DNA of 64,000 nt from Mycolicibacterium palauense (GCF_002592005.1 NZ_NVQF01000003.1:1-64000); one strand, 5' to 3'; shown: positions 8,018 through 18,959, counted from the first letter of the stretch. The notes: generated from the sequence alone by a model not told the origin. Made by a program: numbers and translations.

Positions 8018-9781
8018 ATGTACGACCTGACGATCACCGGAGGCACCGTCGTCGACGGGACCGGGGCGCAGCGTTACCACGCCGACATCGCCGTCAAGGA
8101 CGGGCGGATCGCCGAGATCCGCCGGCGCGGCGGGCAGGATCCCGCGCTGCAGACCGAAGCGGCCCACACCATCGATGCCACGAGCCGTTTCGTCACGCCC
8201 GGCTTCGTCGACGTACACACCCACTACGACGGGCAGGTCAGCTGGGACGAACTGCTGGAGCCGTCCGGCCTGCACGGGGTGACCACCGTGGTCAGCGGCA
8301 ACTGCGGGGTGGGGTTCGCCCCGGTGCGCCCGGGGCGCGAGCAGTGGCTGATCGAGCTGATGGAGGGTGTCGAGGACATCCCCGGCACGGCTCTGGCCGA
8401 GGGCATCACCTGGCAGTGGCAGAGCTTTCCCGAGTACCTCGACGCGATCGAGAAACGCAGCCTCGCGGTCGACTTCGGTACCCAGATCGCCCACGGTGCC
8501 GTGCGCGGCTACGCCATGGGCGAGCGCGGCGCCCGCAACGAGGAGGCCACCGCCGAGGACATCGAGGCGATGGCGCGGATCGTGCGCGAGGCGGTCGAGG
8601 CCGGCGCGCTGGGGTTCTCGACGTCACGCACCGAGGCTCATCGGGCCATCGACGGTCAGGCGGTACCGGGCACCTATGCCGCCGAGGCCGAACTGTTCGG
8701 TCTGGGCCGGGCGATGGCCGCCGGCGGGCGGGCGGTCTTCGAGGTGGCCCCGCAGGGCACCGTCGGGGAGAGCCCGGCCGAGGCCTGCATGCGGGAAATG
8801 GACTGGATGACCACGCTTTCCGCCGAGATCGAACGCCCGGTGTCGTTCACCATGGTCCAGACCTCGCACGCCCCCGACCTGTGGCGACAGCAATTGGAGC
8901 GGGCCGGCAAGGCACTGGAGAACGGCACCGAGGTCTACGCGCAGTTCGCCGCGCGGCCCTTCGGCATGCTGTTCGGCTTCCCCGGCTACCACGCGTTCAC
9001 CCACCGCCCCACCTACCGCCGGCTCAGTGCCGAGCTGGGACGTGAGGAACTGGCGGCGCGCCTGGCCGATCCGGCGGTCCGGGCGGCGATCCTGTCCGAG
9101 GACGACCTGCCGCCGCAGCCGACCCCGCTGTTCGACGGCCTGTTCGCGTTGATCCAGCACAGCGCCGACAAGATCTTTCCGATCGGTGATCCCCCGGACT
9201 ACGAACCAACCGCGGAGCAGACCGTCGCGGCCATCGCGGCACGCCGGGGCGCCGACCCACTGGCGACGATGTACGACCTGATGCTGGAATCCGGCGCCTC
9301 GGCGATGCTGATGCTGCCCTTCTTCAACTACGCCGAGGGCAATCACGACGCGATCCACGACATGATGACCCATCCGGCCGCGGTGTCGGGTCTGTCCGAC
9401 GGCGGTGCGCACTGCGGTCTGATCTGCGACGCCTCCTACCCCACCTACCTGTTGACCCACTGGGCGCGAGATCGCCACCGCGGCCCGCGGTTCCCGCTGG
9501 AGTACGTGGTGCGCAAGCAGACCCGCGACACCGCGGCACTGTTCGGACTGTCCGATCGCGGGGTCATCGAGGTGGGCAAGAAGGCCGACCTCAACGTGAT
9601 CGACATGGACGCACTGTCCCTCGAGGTCCCCCGGATGGTCTACGACCTGCCCGCCGGTGGCCGCCGGCTCGTGCAGGGTGCCCGCGGCTACGACGCCACC
9701 ATCGTCGGCGGTGTGGTCACCCGCCGGCACGGCGCCGACACCGGGGCACGTCCGGGCCGGCTGGTGCGAGGGGTGCGCTGA
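8018..9781 (+). CDS. N-acyl-D-amino-acid deacylase-type amidohydrolase (second copy)
   Basis: 587 aa, start ATG 8018 with a good GAGGAG upstream. Metal-site motifs are VDVHTHYDGQ near residue 68, the ALGFSTSRTEAH segment, and DGGAHCGLICDA. The C-terminal IEVGKKADLNVIDMDAL closes the composite beta-sandwich. It is clearly diverged from the first deacylase of the operon, so the two probably act on different substrates rather than being a recent duplication. It ends 26 bp before the convergent amidohydrolase gene. Regulation is probably from the KstR-motif site at 5688. Confidence 0.8.
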   Translation: MYDLTITGGTVVDGTGAQRYHADIAVKDGRIAEIRRRGGQDPALQTEAAHTIDATSRFVTPGFVDVHTHYDGQVSWDELLEPSGLHGVTTVVSGNCGVGFAPVRPGREQWLIELMEGVEDIPGTALAEGITWQWQSFPEYLDAIEKRSLAVDFGTQIAHGAVRGYAMGERGARNEEATAEDIEAMARIVREAVEAGALGFSTSRTEAHRAIDGQAVPGTYAAEAELFGLGRAMAAGGRAVFEVAPQGTVGESPAEACMREMDWMTTLSAEIERPVSFTMVQTSHAPDLWRQQLERAGKALENGTEVYAQFAARPFGMLFGFPGYHAFTHRPTYRRLSAELGREELAARLADPAVRAAILSEDDLPPQPTPLFDGLFALIQHSADKIFPIGDPPDYEPTAEQTVAAIAARRGADPLATMYDLMLESGASAMLMLPFFNYAEGNHDAIHDMMTHPAAVSGLSDGGAHCGLICDASYPTYLLTHWARDRHRGPRFPLEYVVRKQTRDTAALFGLSDRGVIEVGKKADLNVIDMDALSLEVPRMVYDLPAGGRRLVQGARGYDATIVGGVVTRRHGADTGARPGRLVRGVR

Positions 9782-9806
9782 GCTCCTCGTCGGCCCTGCG
9801 GGTGCC

Positions 9807-10922
9807 TCAGTCCAGCGTGTAGATGCGCCGGGCGTTGCCGAAGGAGATCAGGTCGACCACGCGCGCGGCGTCGGCCCGGCTCCACTCCCCGGCCGTGATG
9901 AACCCGTCGAGGGCGCGCCGCATGCCGGTACGCCACAGACGGGCACCAAGGTAGTGCAATTCGGCCGGCCCGAACGCGTCCGAGGAATACAGGATCTTGC
10001 GGAACGGCGCGAGCTCGAGCAGTCGGGCGATGAACGCCGCCGAACGGGCTCCCAGGTAGTTGATCGACAGGCCGCCGTCGAGATAGACGTTGTTGAACGC
10101 CTGGGCGAGGTATCCGGCCTCCCGCTCGTAGGGGTAGCAGTGCAACAGGGTGATCGGTGTCGCTCCGGATCCGCGCAGAAAGTCCAGCAGCAGCAGCGGA
10201 TTGGTGCGGTGCAGGTCGGCGTCGCGGTCGCCGAGGCCGACGTGGATCTGCATCGGCTTGCCCACCCGCAGCCCCTCGTGCAGGCCGAACCTCAGGAGCA
10301 CCCGGTCGGTGAGGCGGCGGCCCCCGCCGTCGCGCCAGCGCGCGGCCGCCTCGGCGACGTCGGCCGGCGAGGGCTCGGAGAGATCGCCGTCGAACCCGCC
10401 CCGGTAGGCCAGGATCGTCTTGGTGCCCACCGCGGTCGCCGCGCGGGTGTGCAGGATCTCACGGAAGGCCGCCGCGTAGTCGCCGGAACGCTCGGCGGCC
10501 TGCTCGGCGACCTGCTCCAGCCGGACCACCTCGTGGGCACGGCCGCCGGCGGAGGCGGCCAGTTCCGTGACGCCGGTGACTCCGGCGGCGAAGCCGGTGT
10601 CGACGATCCAGTCGCTGACCCCCGCGGCGGGCAGAAACGTGCGCGCCAGGTCCGATTCGTCCAGCGTGGCGCGCCGCGACCAGTACTCGTCGGGCCCGGC
10701 GTGGGCGGGCAGTCCCAGAAGCGGCGCACAGTGGGCCCGCACCGCGAAGCCGAGCTGAGTGTCGAAACCCGAGTCGAAGTCGGACAGCGGCTCGGTGTTG
10801 GCCTCGTTGATGCCGTTCTCGAAGCGTGCCCGGTCACCGGCGCCGGTCCAGCAGCCGTGCACATGGTGGTCGACCAGGCGCACCGACTCCAGATGCTCGG
10901 CCAGCTCGCACACCGGTGTCAC
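9807..10922 (-). CDS. Amidohydrolase-2 family protein, GlnA3 partner (Rv1879-like)
   Basis: TIM-barrel metal hydrolase of 371 aa: RLVDHHVHG is the first metal-binding HxH, KPMQIHVGLGD and ITLLHCYPYEREAG follow, and KILYSSDAFGPAELHY gives the last Asp ligand. Its ATG overlaps the glnA3 stop by 4 bp, implying translational coupling. This amidohydrolase plus GS-like pair is the split form of the FluG/NodGS fusion proteins of fungi and plants. The pairing suggests hydrolysis or recycling of a gamma-glutamyl or related conjugate made by the GS-like enzyme; this is inference. Confidence 0.78.
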   Translation of the reverse strand: MTPVCELAEHLESVRLVDHHVHGCWTGAGDRARFENGINEANTEPLSDFDSGFDTQLGFAVRAHCAPLLGLPAHAGPDEYWSRRATLDESDLARTFLPAAGVSDWIVDTGFAAGVTGVTELAASAGGRAHEVVRLEQVAEQAAERSGDYAAAFREILHTRAATAVGTKTILAYRGGFDGDLSEPSPADVAEAAARWRDGGGRRLTDRVLLRFGLHEGLRVGKPMQIHVGLGDRDADLHRTNPLLLLDFLRGSGATPITLLHCYPYEREAGYLAQAFNNVYLDGGLSINYLGARSAAFIARLLELAPFRKILYSSDAFGPAELHYLGARLWRTGMRRALDGFITAGEWSRADAARVVDLISFGNARRIYTLD

Positions 10923-12271
10923 AGGCTCCAGGCCAGCCGGAACCTGGCGGCCAGCTCCGCGGGCGTGAGTGCATGGTGCTGTTCCTGCTCGAGGCGGCGC
11001 ACGGCCAGCGACACCGCCACGGCCGGATCGCCCAGGATCTCGCGCATGAGTGAGGAACCATCAAGGGCGGCAAGGATGTCTGGTTGGGCATCGGGAAGCC
11101 GGACGGTGCCCGCCGCGGCGCGGTCCGCCTCGCTGAGGGTGTCCGGGTCGACCGTGGTCTCCGGCGGCAGCGGTGCGTCGCGCCGGATGCCGTCGAGGGC
11201 CAGTCCCAGGATCGCCGCCGAGGCGTAATAGGGGTTGGCCGACGGGTCGACGATCTTGACCTCGACATTGGCCCCGTGCGGGTTGGCGGCCCCACCGGTC
11301 AGGAAGCGCACGGCGGCCTCCCGGTTCTCCGCGCCCCAACACACGTAGGCGCCGGACCAGTGGCCCGGCTGCATGCGCAGCCCCGAGAGGATGGAGCCGG
11401 ACAGGATGGCCTGCGCCTGCGGCAGCCCGGCCAGCAGTCCACCGATCGCCGCGGCGCCCTCGGCGGTCATCCCGTGCGGGCCGGTGCCCCCGGAGAACAG
11501 CGGAACTTCGGCGCGGGTGAGTGAAAAATGCTGGTGGGCACCGGATCCGACGGCGCCGGCGAACGGCACCGGTGACAGGCTGACCCGCATCCCGTGCCGG
11601 CGCGCCACGCGCCCGAGGATCACGCGGGTCAGCACCAGATGGTCGGCGGCGGCCACCGGGGTGCGTGGGCGCAGCGAGAGCTCGAACTGGTTCTTGCCGT
11701 ACTCGGGGTGGAACTGCTCGATGCTCACACCGGCCGAGGCGGCCGCGGCGGTGACGTCGCGGATGAATTCCTCGTGTTCGAGCACACCGGCCAGGCCGTA
11801 CTGCGCCCACAGGTCGGCCGGCAGGGCGGCGCCGTCGGGGCCGACCAGGACGAACTCGATCTCGTGGCCGATCATCGCGGCCAGCCCCGCCTCGGCCAGC
11901 CGGGCCTCGACCCTGGCCAGGGTGCCACGGCTGCACGCGGCCACCGGCTCACCGTTCTGATCATAGAAATTACCGGGGGCCCAGGCGATTCCGTCATTGA
12001 GGACGCGCAGCGCCGACAGGTCGATGCGGATCCGCTCATCGCCGACCACGCCGATGTCCTTGGTGAAGGCGATGCCGGTCTGGTCGATGGCGAAGCCGTG
12101 CCAGACCGGACTGGCGCCCAGGCCCGGTTCGGCGAAGGCGTTGACCCGGTGGATCGGCACGGTCTTGGCGTGGGTGAGCCCGGCGGGGTTGACGACGGTG
12201 CCGACGACCGTGACGACCTCGTTGGCCTCGAGCTGGGCGATGGACGCGGCCGGGGCTCCTGTGGCAGTCAT
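10919..12271 (-). CDS. glnA3: Glutamine synthetase-like enzyme GlnA3 (possible gamma-glutamylpolyamine synthetase)
   Basis: 450 aa, the length of M. tuberculosis GlnA3 (Rv1878). GS signatures are present: IGHEIEFVLVG (metal/ATP-site Glu), EYGKNQFELSL, GSGAHQHFSL, the ENREAAVRF arginine and EVKIVDPSANPYYA. GlnA3-type proteins in actinomycetes are gamma-glutamylpolyamine synthetases rather than ammonia-assimilating enzymes. ATG 12271 is chosen; ATGs at 12280 and 12283 are closer to a GGCAGGG and equally possible. It lies 56 bp downstream of the CMD-like gene and overlaps the amidohydrolase by 4 bp, so the three form an operon, probably read from the KstR-motif site at 12855. Confidence 0.84.
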   Translation of the reverse strand: MTATGAPAASIAQLEANEVVTVVGTVVNPAGLTHAKTVPIHRVNAFAEPGLGASPVWHGFAIDQTGIAFTKDIGVVGDERIRIDLSALRVLNDGIAWAPGNFYDQNGEPVAACSRGTLARVEARLAEAGLAAMIGHEIEFVLVGPDGAALPADLWAQYGLAGVLEHEEFIRDVTAAAASAGVSIEQFHPEYGKNQFELSLRPRTPVAAADHLVLTRVILGRVARRHGMRVSLSPVPFAGAVGSGAHQHFSLTRAEVPLFSGGTGPHGMTAEGAAAIGGLLAGLPQAQAILSGSILSGLRMQPGHWSGAYVCWGAENREAAVRFLTGGAANPHGANVEVKIVDPSANPYYASAAILGLALDGIRRDAPLPPETTVDPDTLSEADRAAAGTVRLPDAQPDILAALDGSSLMREILGDPAVAVSLAVRRLEQEQHHALTPAELAARFRLAWSL

Positions 12272-12327
12272 GCCAGCCATCATGCCCTGCCCGCAGGCCC
12301 GGCGCGACGGTCTCCCGGGACGGTCTC

Positions 12328-12822
12328 TCAGCTCCTGCTGGGCAGGGTCAGGGCGCAGGATTGACCGATGTCGAGGGTGCGCAGCACCCGGCCCATTCCC
12401 ACCCACATCGCACACGACAATGCCAGGTCGGCGAGCAGTTCGTCGGAGAAATGCCGGCCCGCCCGCGCCCAGAAGTCCTCGTCGTCACGCAGTTTGGTGT
12501 GCTCGGTGGCGAAGCGGTGGGCGAACTCGGCGGCGATGCGCTCCTGGTCGGTGTAGCCGGGCCAGCTGCGCCAGTCCGGTGCGTGTTCGTAGAGTTCCTC
12601 GTCCACGCCGGCGGCCGGGCCGCCGGCGTCGCGGGTGTTGACGCACACCGTGCACTCGTTGTCGTGGGCGATGACCACGCGGGCGATCTCGCGGACCCGC
12701 ATCGGCAGCCGGTTGGCGTTGTAGACGGCGTGGGAGAAGCCGGCCAGCGCGCCGCCGATGTCGGGCGACGTCGCCATCCAGCCCGCGATGTCGTCGTCGG
12801 GGAAATCTCCGATTCGGCTCAT
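12328..12822 (-). CDS. Carboxymuconolactone decarboxylase / AhpD-like protein
   Basis: Small all-helical CMD-fold protein of 164 aa with the redox CxxC pair in NECTVCVNTRDAG, typical of AhpD-like peroxidase-related proteins; R-L-R-E-I-A-R-type helix residues precede it (LPMRVREIARVVIAH). Such proteins can be alkylhydroperoxidase-like or true lactone decarboxylases. It heads the operon with glnA3 and the amidohydrolase, and the KstR-motif site lies 33 bp upstream of its ATG. The link to polyamine or sterol-derived metabolism is inferred from context only. Confidence 0.78.
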   Translation of the reverse strand: MSRIGDFPDDDIAGWMATSPDIGGALAGFSHAVYNANRLPMRVREIARVVIAHDNECTVCVNTRDAGGPAAGVDEELYEHAPDWRSWPGYTDQERIAAEFAHRFATEHTKLRDDEDFWARAGRHFSDELLADLALSCAMWVGMGRVLRTLDIGQSCALTLPSRS

Positions 12823-12854
12823 GGGCGTGATGCTACGCCCGCAACCCCGAAAAA

Positions 12855-12868
12855 TGGAACACGTTCTA
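12855..12868 (-). promoter_or_regulatory. KstR operator candidate, CMD-glnA3 operon
   Basis: Read on the minus strand the site is TAGAACGTGTTCCA, fitting TNNAACNNGTTNNA with the preferred TAGAAC left arm. It lies 33-46 bp upstream of the CMD-like start codon in the 62-bp gap after the MFS gene, a normal place for a repressor site over a promoter. Confidence 0.65.
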
Positions 12869-12884
12869 GTTCGTCACCCGTGTC

Positions 12885-15030
<2,146 letters not shown>

Positions 15031-15070
15031 TTCAGTTGCGTCGGCCACACCGGTGTCCGGTGCGGTCGCG

Positions 15071-16513
15071 TCAGACCAGAACGACCTTCGAGGACTGCCC
15101 CAGCGTGAGTCGCGCCGCCTCGCGGTACTGCTGGTAGACCTGCGGGGTCGGGTCGGCGGTGAAGGTCTCGGTGTCACCCAGCGGCCACGCCGGTGGCGCT
15201 GGGGACCGGGCGAGCACCCAGGCGGCCTGCCGGGCCGCACCGCGGGCCACGTACTCCCCCGGTGTGGGAACGTCCACCGGCCGGCCCAACACCGCCGGTG
15301 CCAGCCGACGCACCGCCGCCGACCGCGCCCCACCGCCGATCAACAGCACCCGGTCGACCTCCACGCCCTGTTCGGCGATCTTGTCCAGGCAGTAGAGCAT
15401 CGAGCAGAGCAGGCCCTCCACGGCGGCGCGGGCGACGTTGGCCGGGGTGAGATTGCTCGAGGTGGCCCCCTGCAGGGCGCCGCGGGCATCCGGCAGCAGC
15501 GGGGACCGTTCCCCGTCGAAGTAGGGCACCCACACCAGGCCGCCGGATCCCGCCGGCGCGGACATCGCCAGATCGGCGAACCGGTCGAAGTCGACGCCGA
15601 GCATCCCGGCGACCGCGGAGAGCACCGGGGCTCCGTTGAGGGTGCACACCAGGGGCAGCTGGCGGCCCGTCGCGTCGGCGAAGCCGGCCACGATGCCGTC
15701 GGGGTCGTGCGCGGCGGTCTCACCGACGGCGCTGATCACACCGGATGTGCCCAGTGACATGACCGCGTCCCCGGCGCCGGCGCCCAGGCCCAGCGCGGCG
15801 GCGGCATTGTCACCGGCACCCGGACCCAGCACGGCGCCACCGGCCGCCGAGCCTGCCGCCGAACCCCTCACCGAGCCTGCACTGTCGTGCGGGCCCAGCA
15901 CCGCGGGCAGGGCCGGGCTGCGTCCCCGCAGCGCCATCGTCAGCAGATCGTGGTGGTAGGTGTCGGTGGCCGCGGAGAAGTAGCCGGTACCGCTGGCGTC
16001 GCTGCGGTCGGTGCGCAGGTCGTCGAGGCTCCGCGCGCCGCCCAGGCGCCAGGTCAGCCAGTCGTGGGGCAGGCAGACCGCCGCGGTCCGATCGGCGTTG
16101 CCGGGCTCGTTGTCGGCCAGCCAGCGCAGTTTGGTCACCGTGAACGACGCGACCGGCACGATCCCGACCCGGTCGGCCCAGCGGACCGGGCCGCCGAGCT
16201 CGTCGATGAGTTCCCGCGCGGTCCCCGCGGAACGGTTGTCGTTCCACAGCAGGGCGTCGCGCACCACCTCGCCGGCGGAATCCAGGCACACCATCCCGTG
16301 CTGCTGGGCACCCACCGACACCGCGGCCACGTCGTCCAGGCCGCCGGCGCCGTCGAGCGCGGAGGACAACGCCTGCCACCAGTGTTCCGGGTGCACCTCG
16401 GTGCCGCCGGGATGCGGGGCCGAGGCCGACCGCACGACGGTGCCGTCGTCCGCATCGCAGACGACGACCTTGCAGGACTGGGTGGAGGAATCGATACCGG
16501 CGACGAGTGTCAC
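15071..16513 (-). CDS. xylB: Xylulokinase (FGGY carbohydrate kinase)
   Basis: 480 aa, matching XylB length. N-terminal ATPase motif [15 protein letters not shown], then [13 protein letters not shown] and [11 protein letters not shown] (the sugar-binding WND motif with catalytic-region Asp), and C-terminal adenosine motif [15 protein letters not shown]. It converts D-xylulose to xylulose-5-phosphate, which the phosphoketolase encoded at 58162 could cleave. The start GTG 16513 gives [10 protein letters not shown]; the longer in-frame extension would run back through bfrA. It sits between bfrA and the MFS gene on the same strand, where M. tuberculosis has no such gene. Confidence 0.85.
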   Translation of the reverse strand: MTLVAGIDSSTQSCKVVVCDADDGTVVRSASAPHPGGTEVHPEHWWQALSSALDGAGGLDDVAAVSVGAQQHGMVCLDSAGEVVRDALLWNDNRSAGTARELIDELGGPVRWADRVGIVPVASFTVTKLRWLADNEPGNADRTAAVCLPHDWLTWRLGGARSLDDLRTDRSDASGTGYFSAATDTYHHDLLTMALRGRSPALPAVLGPHDSAGSVRGSAAGSAAGGAVLGPGAGDNAAAALGLGAGAGDAVMSLGTSGVISAVGETAAHDPDGIVAGFADATGRQLPLVCTLNGAPVLSAVAGMLGVDFDRFADLAMSAPAGSGGLVWVPYFDGERSPLLPDARGALQGATSSNLTPANVARAAVEGLLCSMLYCLDKIAEQGVEVDRVLLIGGGARSAAVRRLAPAVLGRPVDVPTPGEYVARGAARQAAWVLARSPAPPAWPLGDTETFTADPTPQVYQQYREAARLTLGQSSKVVLV

Positions 16514-16536
16514 CGTGCCGATCCTAGTTCGGCCCC

Positions 16537-17016
16537 CTACTTCGGCGGTCTGGACACGCACTGGGCGGAGTAGAGCTCCTCGCCCAGCTTGTCCATCAGC
16601 TCCAGCTGCGTCTCCAGGTAGTCGATGTGCGACTCCTCGTCGGCGATGATGCCTTCGAGCAGGAACGCGCTGGTGCTGTCCTGCTTCTCGCGGCACATGA
16701 TGACGCCCGGCTTGAGCCGCTGCACGACCTCGTATTCGATGGCCAGGTCGGCCTCGAACTGCTCGCGCAGCGTCTGGCCGACGCGCAGCGAGAACAACCG
16801 TTGGTAGTTGGGCAGGCCGTCGAGAAGCAGGATGCGGTCGGTGATCGCCTCGGCGTGGCGCATCTCGTCGAACGACTCCTCGCGGGTATGGGCGGCCAGC
16901 TCGGTGAACCCCCAGTTGTCCTGCATCTTCGAGTGCAGGAAGTACTGGTTGATGGCGGTCAGTTCGCTGGTGAGCTGCTCGTTGAGCAGTTTGAGGACAT
17001 CGGGATCGCCTTGCAC
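16537..17016 (-). CDS. bfrA: Bacterioferritin BfrA
   Basis: Iron-storage ferritin-like four-helix subunit of 159 aa, exactly the length of Rv1876. It begins [20 protein letters not shown], contains [13 protein letters not shown] (haem-ligand Met and di-iron Glu/His) and [12 protein letters not shown] (second ferroxidase Glu/His). The start is GTG 17016 with GAGGAG six bases upstream; the longer ORF is upstream sequence. It stores Fe(III) in a 24-mer shell. Two IdeR-like boxes lie 160-208 bp upstream, so iron-dependent activation, as for M. tuberculosis bfrA, is likely. The release partner Bfd is encoded divergently. Confidence 0.93.
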   Translation of the reverse strand: MQGDPDVLKLLNEQLTSELTAINQYFLHSKMQDNWGFTELAAHTREESFDEMRHAEAITDRILLLDGLPNYQRLFSLRVGQTLREQFEADLAIEYEVVQRLKPGVIMCREKQDSTSAFLLEGIIADEESHIDYLETQLELMDKLGEELYSAQCVSRPPK

Positions 17017-17175
17017 GTTCGCTCCTCGGGCTGACTGGTTGACCTGTCCGGTTCGGCACACCGGACGCGCAGAAAATACGGCGCCGACGGCGTGTTGGTT
17101 CGAACTTAGTGCACGAACCGGGCGTTGACGCGGCGAATTGCCGGTTGCCGCAAGGCTATTCCGGTGCAATTCCGG

Positions 17176-17194
17176 ACAGGTCACCCTAAGCTAA
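17176..17194 (-). promoter_or_regulatory. IdeR iron box candidate 1
   Basis: On the minus strand, TTAGCTTAGGGTGACCTGT matches the IdeR consensus TTAGGTTAGSCTAACCTAA at 14 of 19 positions. It starts 30 bp from a second box in the bfrA-bfd divergent region; tandem iron boxes are also described for M. tuberculosis bfrA. Confidence 0.6.
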
Positions 17195-17205
17195 GTGGCG
17201 GTGTC

Positions 17206-17224
17206 TTAGGTTAGACTCGGCTTA
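17206..17224 (+). promoter_or_regulatory. IdeR iron box candidate 2
   Basis: TTAGGTTAGACTCGGCTTA matches the IdeR consensus at 14 of 19 positions, including the complete first half TTAGGTTAG. It ends 25 bp upstream of the bfd ATG, a position suited to repression of bfd, while together with box 1 it could activate bfrA when iron is plentiful. Confidence 0.6.
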
Positions 17225-17249
17225 TGATCGCGGGAAGTGGGCGGCGCTG

Positions 17250-17423
17250 ATGTTCGTCTGCCTGTGCACCGGAGCCACCAGCCACGTCGTGGCCGACGTG
17301 GTGGCCCGCGGCGCCTGCACCTCCCGCGAGGTCGCGGCGGCCTGCGGGGCCGGCACCGACTGCGGGCGCTGCCGCGCCACCGTGCGCCGCATCATCGCCG
17401 AATCGGCCGCGGTCCCCAGCTAG
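17250..17423 (+). CDS. bfd: Bacterioferritin-associated ferredoxin (Bfd-like [2Fe-2S])
   Basis: A 57-aa gene, easily missed because of its size. The protein starts MFVCLCTGATSHVVADVV and continues to GTDCGRCRATVRRII. The four Bfd cluster ligands are Cys4, Cys6, Cys38 and Cys41 (CxC...CxxC spacing of BFD-like Fer2 domains); Cys23 and Cys32 are additional. In E. coli and Pseudomonas, Bfd docks on bacterioferritin and supplies electrons to release stored iron. Its divergent placement next to bfrA over shared IdeR-like boxes supports that role here. ATG 17250 has a weak GGAAG 14 bases upstream. Confidence 0.88.
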   Translation: MFVCLCTGATSHVVADVVARGACTSREVAAACGAGTDCGRCRATVRRIIAESAAVPS

Positions 17424-17457
17424 CGGTACTCGGCGGGGAGGCGGGCCGGCCGCTCCC

Positions 17458-18210
17458 TCAGCTCTTCCGGTTGAAGTCGGCCAGTGCGGCCGCGTTGGCC
17501 GCGGCGCCCATCAGTTCGGCGAAGAACGCGTTCTCCCGGGAGCGGGCGGCCTCGATCTCGGCCCGCAGCGGCGCCGTCATCGTGGCCTTGACCGCCATCA
17601 GGCTGGAGATCGGCCGCGAGGCCAGCACCTCGGCGTGCCGATACACCTCGGGCATCAGCTCCTCGGGCTCGCACACCCGGAACACCAGTCCCATGCGAGC
17701 GGCCTCGGTGGCGCCCACCCACTCCGAGGACATCAGCAGCCATGCCGCGTTCTGACGTCCCATCAGCTGCGGGAGCAGGTAGCTCGACGCCGCCTCCGGG
17801 GCCACCCCGAGGCTGGTGAACGGGCACTTCAGCTTGGCGGTGGTGGACATGAACGCCAGGTCGGCGAACCCCAGGATGGTCGCGCCGATGCCCAGCCCCA
17901 CGCCGTTGACGGCGCAGATCAGTGGTTTCGGGAACGCGGTCAGTGCGTCGACGAGCCCCAGGAATCCGTGTTCGCCCGGGGTGAAGTCCGGGTCGGTGAT
18001 CCGGGCCTGCATCTCGGCCAGATCGGTGCCCGCGCTGAACGCCCGCCCGGCCCCGGTCACCACCACCACGGCCACCTGTGGGTCCTCCGCGGCGCTGCGC
18101 AACGCGACGGTGGTCGCGTCGTAGAGCGCCTCGTTGAACGCGTTGAGTGCCTGGGGGCGGTCCAGGGTCAGTGTGCGCACCCCGTTGTGGTCGGCGATGG
18201 AAAGCGTCAC
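17458..18210 (-). CDS. echA: Enoyl-CoA hydratase/isomerase family protein
   Basis: Crotonase-fold protein of 250 aa. The oxyanion-hole segments are GAGRAFSAGTDLAEM (about residues 54-68) and GVGLGIGATILGFADL (about 102-118). Of the two catalytic acids of true hydratases, only LGVAPEAASSYLLP (about residues 132-146) offers a Glu; the first is replaced within GVGLGIGAT, so isomerase or other crotonase chemistry is possible. It lies 27 bp downstream of the EthD-like gene on the same strand, and the two are probably co-transcribed. The specific acyl-CoA is unknown. Confidence 0.82.
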   Translation of the reverse strand: MTLSIADHNGVRTLTLDRPQALNAFNEALYDATTVALRSAAEDPQVAVVVVTGAGRAFSAGTDLAEMQARITDPDFTPGEHGFLGLVDALTAFPKPLICAVNGVGLGIGATILGFADLAFMSTTAKLKCPFTSLGVAPEAASSYLLPQLMGRQNAAWLLMSSEWVGATEAARMGLVFRVCEPEELMPEVYRHAEVLASRPISSLMAVKATMTAPLRAEIEAARSRENAFFAELMGAAANAAALADFNRKS

Positions 18211-18237
18211 GTCGGCAGCCTAAATCACCGGTCGCGA

Positions 18238-18942
18238 TCACCGGTTGCCGGCGAACGGCGAGCGCAGGACGTAGCGACTGGTCGGCACGGTGTCGATGTT
18301 CTCGTTGGCGCCGAAGGCCGCCGTGCTGGCCACCATCGCGGCCATCCGCTCCCCCAGGTCCTCGTCGTCGACGGCCCCGAAGAACGCCCGCAGACTGCCC
18401 ACCGCCTCGATCGGGAACAGCTCCTCGACGATCGCGTCCAGCGCCGGGGCGTCGGCGGTCAGGGGGCGCACCACCGCGTTCTGGACGTAGCCGAAGGTCG
18501 CCTGGGTGGCGATCGCCACCGGGGTGTGGTCGCGGTGCCAGCGGGTGCGCCAGGTCTCGGCGTCCAGCCCGGGCGGGCGGCGCAGCAGGGCGACATTGGC
18601 CAGCCCGCGCGTGCGTTGCCCGGGCTCGGTCCACGGCGGTGCCAGCGGAACCGACTCGGTCACCAGATAGCCCGACACGTCACGGCAGACGCCGCGCAGG
18701 CGGTCGATCGCCGCCGCCACGGCGGGCCCGTAGCACTGCTCGGTCCAGATGGTGACCAAGCCGGTCACCGGTGGGGCCAGGGTCGTCAGGGTCATCAGCG
18801 AGGCGCGCACCGCGTCGTCCTTGACGTTGACGGTCAGCCCGGGCAGATCCAGGTCGAGCAGCTCGGCGGCCACCGGGCCGCGCACCCGCGCACACCAGTC
18901 GTCGTCCTCGTCGCCACGCAGGGCCAGGATCACCTTCTCCAT
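18238..18942 (-). CDS. EthD-like (dimeric alpha/beta barrel) protein
   Basis: 234 aa starting at ATG 18942 (MEKVILALRGDEDD); a TTG nine bases upstream is less likely. The middle carries RRPPGLDAETWRTRWHRDHTP, the EthD-domain signature (xx-L-xx-F-xxx-W-xx-H-P type), embedded in a ferredoxin-like fold. EthD-type proteins accompany monooxygenases or act as small heme/ligand proteins or decarboxylases; the exact role here is unknown. It precedes echA, so a part in an acyl-CoA or aromatic degradation step is plausible. Only 17 bp separate its ATG from that of the divergent FUSC gene. Confidence 0.68.
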   Translation of the reverse strand: MEKVILALRGDEDDDWCARVRGPVAAELLDLDLPGLTVNVKDDAVRASLMTLTTLAPPVTGLVTIWTEQCYGPAVAAAIDRLRGVCRDVSGYLVTESVPLAPPWTEPGQRTRGLANVALLRRPPGLDAETWRTRWHRDHTPVAIATQATFGYVQNAVVRPLTADAPALDAIVEELFPIEAVGSLRAFFGAVDDEDLGERMAAMVASTAAFGANENIDTVPTSRYVLRSPFAGNR

Positions 18943-18959
18943 CCGCTGCAACCTACATA

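Noticed and set aside
16514..17059. Long xylB reading frame reaching through bfrA
   Set aside because: Residues before [10 protein letters not shown] are an alternative frame of bfrA; FGGY kinases start at the ATPase motif.
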